Program-made: the position numbers and the translations under genes
Shown: piece after piece, positions 5,814 through 6,674 of the stretch
How the letters are laid out: the number at the start of each line of letters is the position of its first letter
Position numbering within the stretch: the first letter of the stretch is position 1
Assembly (NCBI GenBank): GCA_937920335.1
Contig: CALGUT010000395.1
Span: 1 to 6,674, forward strand
DNA from: an uncultured Opitutales bacterium
Lineage (GTDB): Bacteria > Verrucomicrobiota > Verrucomicrobiia > Opitutales > UBA2995
Reading direction: 5' to 3'
Length of the DNA: 6,674 bases
Notes under the pieces: model-generated
The model's input: only the letters and a program-made list of their open reading frames with translations
Database searches by the model: none
Told to the model about the DNA's origin: nothing

Positions 5814-6674
5814 ATATGAGCGCTCATAAGAATAAAGCCAACCAGTGTATACCAGTCTCAGAGCTGACTCCCAAGCAACTCGAGGCTTTGCCTATTTCAC
5901 CTGGAAACCTTGATAGTTTCGATGAGAAGCTGAAGCTTCCACCTACGGCTCGGGCTCAGTGGGCTTATGTCCAATTGAACCCAAACGATTTTCTGGAGCG
6001 CTTTACCAATGAGCTTGGACTATTAGGGATCAACATAGCGGTATGCTTCGTCAACAAGGAGCCTTACGAAGACACAGTAAAAGACCTGCGGACGCCGATC
6101 ACTGTAAACCTAATTGTTCACGCTGATCATTACTCTAAAATCAAAGAGCATTTAGTTGAGAAACGCCTTTCGTTCAAAGAGCTAGAAGACAACAAGGGAT
6201 TCGCTCTTCCTTTCTTGGGCAGTATCCAGAAACAGATCGATACCCTTGCACTGGAAAGTTTGATGAACTACGTTTTCATCAAGAACTCGATTAGCCGGGA
6301 AGCCTATTATATTTGGATTAGCATACCTAAGTCTTATCTCGAAACCAAGAAACCCGCTGAATCAAAGGCGAAAGAATCTGCAAAACAGGTGGATTCAACA
6401 GGGGACAAGAAGCCCACTCCCGTTCCACAAGTAGGGGACACTTCTGAGGCAAAACCTAAAGCCCAGGTCCCAAGCCAAGCCCGAAAACCAAAGGACGCTA
6501 AAGAGAATTTCAACTACGTCATATACGACGACACTGGCGAAACCGCTCCTCCAATGGTTCCTATACCTGAAGAGCCGAAGCAACAGTCGGTGATCGTGGC
6601 CGCTGAACCGGTTCGTCAAAAACAATCTTTCCTGAGTAAACTGAAGTCCGCGAAAAAGGGGAAAGAAAAGAATC
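5810..6674 (+). CDS. Partial cytoplasmic protein of unknown function, coupled to the preceding gene
   Basis: This frame is open from ATG 5810 to the window's right edge, 288 complete codons with no stop. Its ATG overlaps the previous TGA (ATGA), a typical sign of translational coupling, so the two products are probably made together. A second in-frame ATG at 5816 is an alternative start; neither has a Shine-Dalgarno sequence. There is no signal peptide or membrane segment in the visible part. Residues of about 1-178 look globular, alternating helix and strand (for example TPITVNLIVHADHYSKIKEH). About 180-236 is a low-complexity linker rich in Lys, Pro, Ala, Glu and Ser, followed by a short segment with NFNYVIYDD and then Pro-rich residues (233-256). 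The visible end is basic (LKSAKKGKEK). Family not recognised. Working with the upstream anchored protein, whose tail faces the cytoplasm, is an inference from gene order only. Confidence 0.85.
   Translation, partial: MNMSAHKNKANQCIPVSELTPKQLEALPISPGNLDSFDEKLKLPPTARAQWAYVQLNPNDFLERFTNELGLLGINIAVCFVNKEPYEDTVKDLRTPITVNLIVHADHYSKIKEHLVEKRLSFKELEDNKGFALPFLGSIQKQIDTLALESLMNYVFIKNSISREAYYIWISIPKSYLETKKPAESKAKESAKQVDSTGDKKPTPVPQVGDTSEAKPKAQVPSQARKPKDAKENFNYVIYDDTGETAPPMVPIPEEPKQQSVIVAAEPVRQKQSFLSKLKSAKKGKEKN

Noticed and set aside
6395..6625. Minus-strand 76-codon open frame near the right edge
   Set aside because: It lies opposite a continuous plus-strand frame with coding-like composition and a coupled start, so it is most likely a shadow.

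Overview
The window looks like chromosomal DNA from a Gram-negative bacterium of moderate GC content. A lipoprotein signal peptide, an exporter of the MsbA/BmrA type and a large secreted, membrane-anchored protein support a diderm cell. Nearly every start lacks a clear Shine-Dalgarno sequence, and there is a small basic DNA-binding protein with a histone H1-like Lys/Ala tail. That combination would fit a Verrucomicrobiota-like lineage. This is a low-confidence inference, and no rRNA, tRNA or marker gene settles it.

Layout. (1) 10-921 (+): a lipoprotein with an IPT/TIG-like domain and a second Ig-like domain, ended by a strong GC-rich intrinsic terminator (939-977). (2) 1002-2762 (+): a complete ABC half-exporter of 586 aa. 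A longer reading from a TTG at 954 would translate the terminator hairpin itself, so ATG 1002 is the better start. (3) A hairpin at 2766-2789 whose U-tract serves the minus strand, then 2812-3252 (-): a 146-aa coiled-coil plus helix-turn-helix plus H1-like-tail protein, convergent with the exporter. (4) 3253-3744: an AT-rich, gene-free divergent intergenic region with candidate promoters and a 12-bp palindrome. (5) 3745-5813 (+): two reading frames that together look like one 689-aa protein. A signal peptide lies in the first frame (3745-4077) and a C-terminal membrane anchor in the second (open without a start codon through the overlap, first ATG at 4170). They meet at A AAA AAC (4059-4065), followed 5 nt later by an 8-bp hairpin that contains the first frame's stop codon. 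(6) 5810-6674 (+): a further gene overlapping the previous stop as ATGA and running off the right edge, at least 288 codons, with no predicted export signal.

The most interesting part is the 3745-6674 unit. It is an apparently secreted, C-terminally anchored protein of unrecognised family whose full-length form needs a -1 frameshift, followed by a translationally coupled cytoplasmic protein of unrecognised family. The frameshift site has the geometry of a programmed site such as those in dnaX and some insertion sequences. A one-base loss in a poly-A run, real or from sequencing, would look the same from one sequence. I see no insertion sequence, CRISPR array, tRNA or rRNA in the window.
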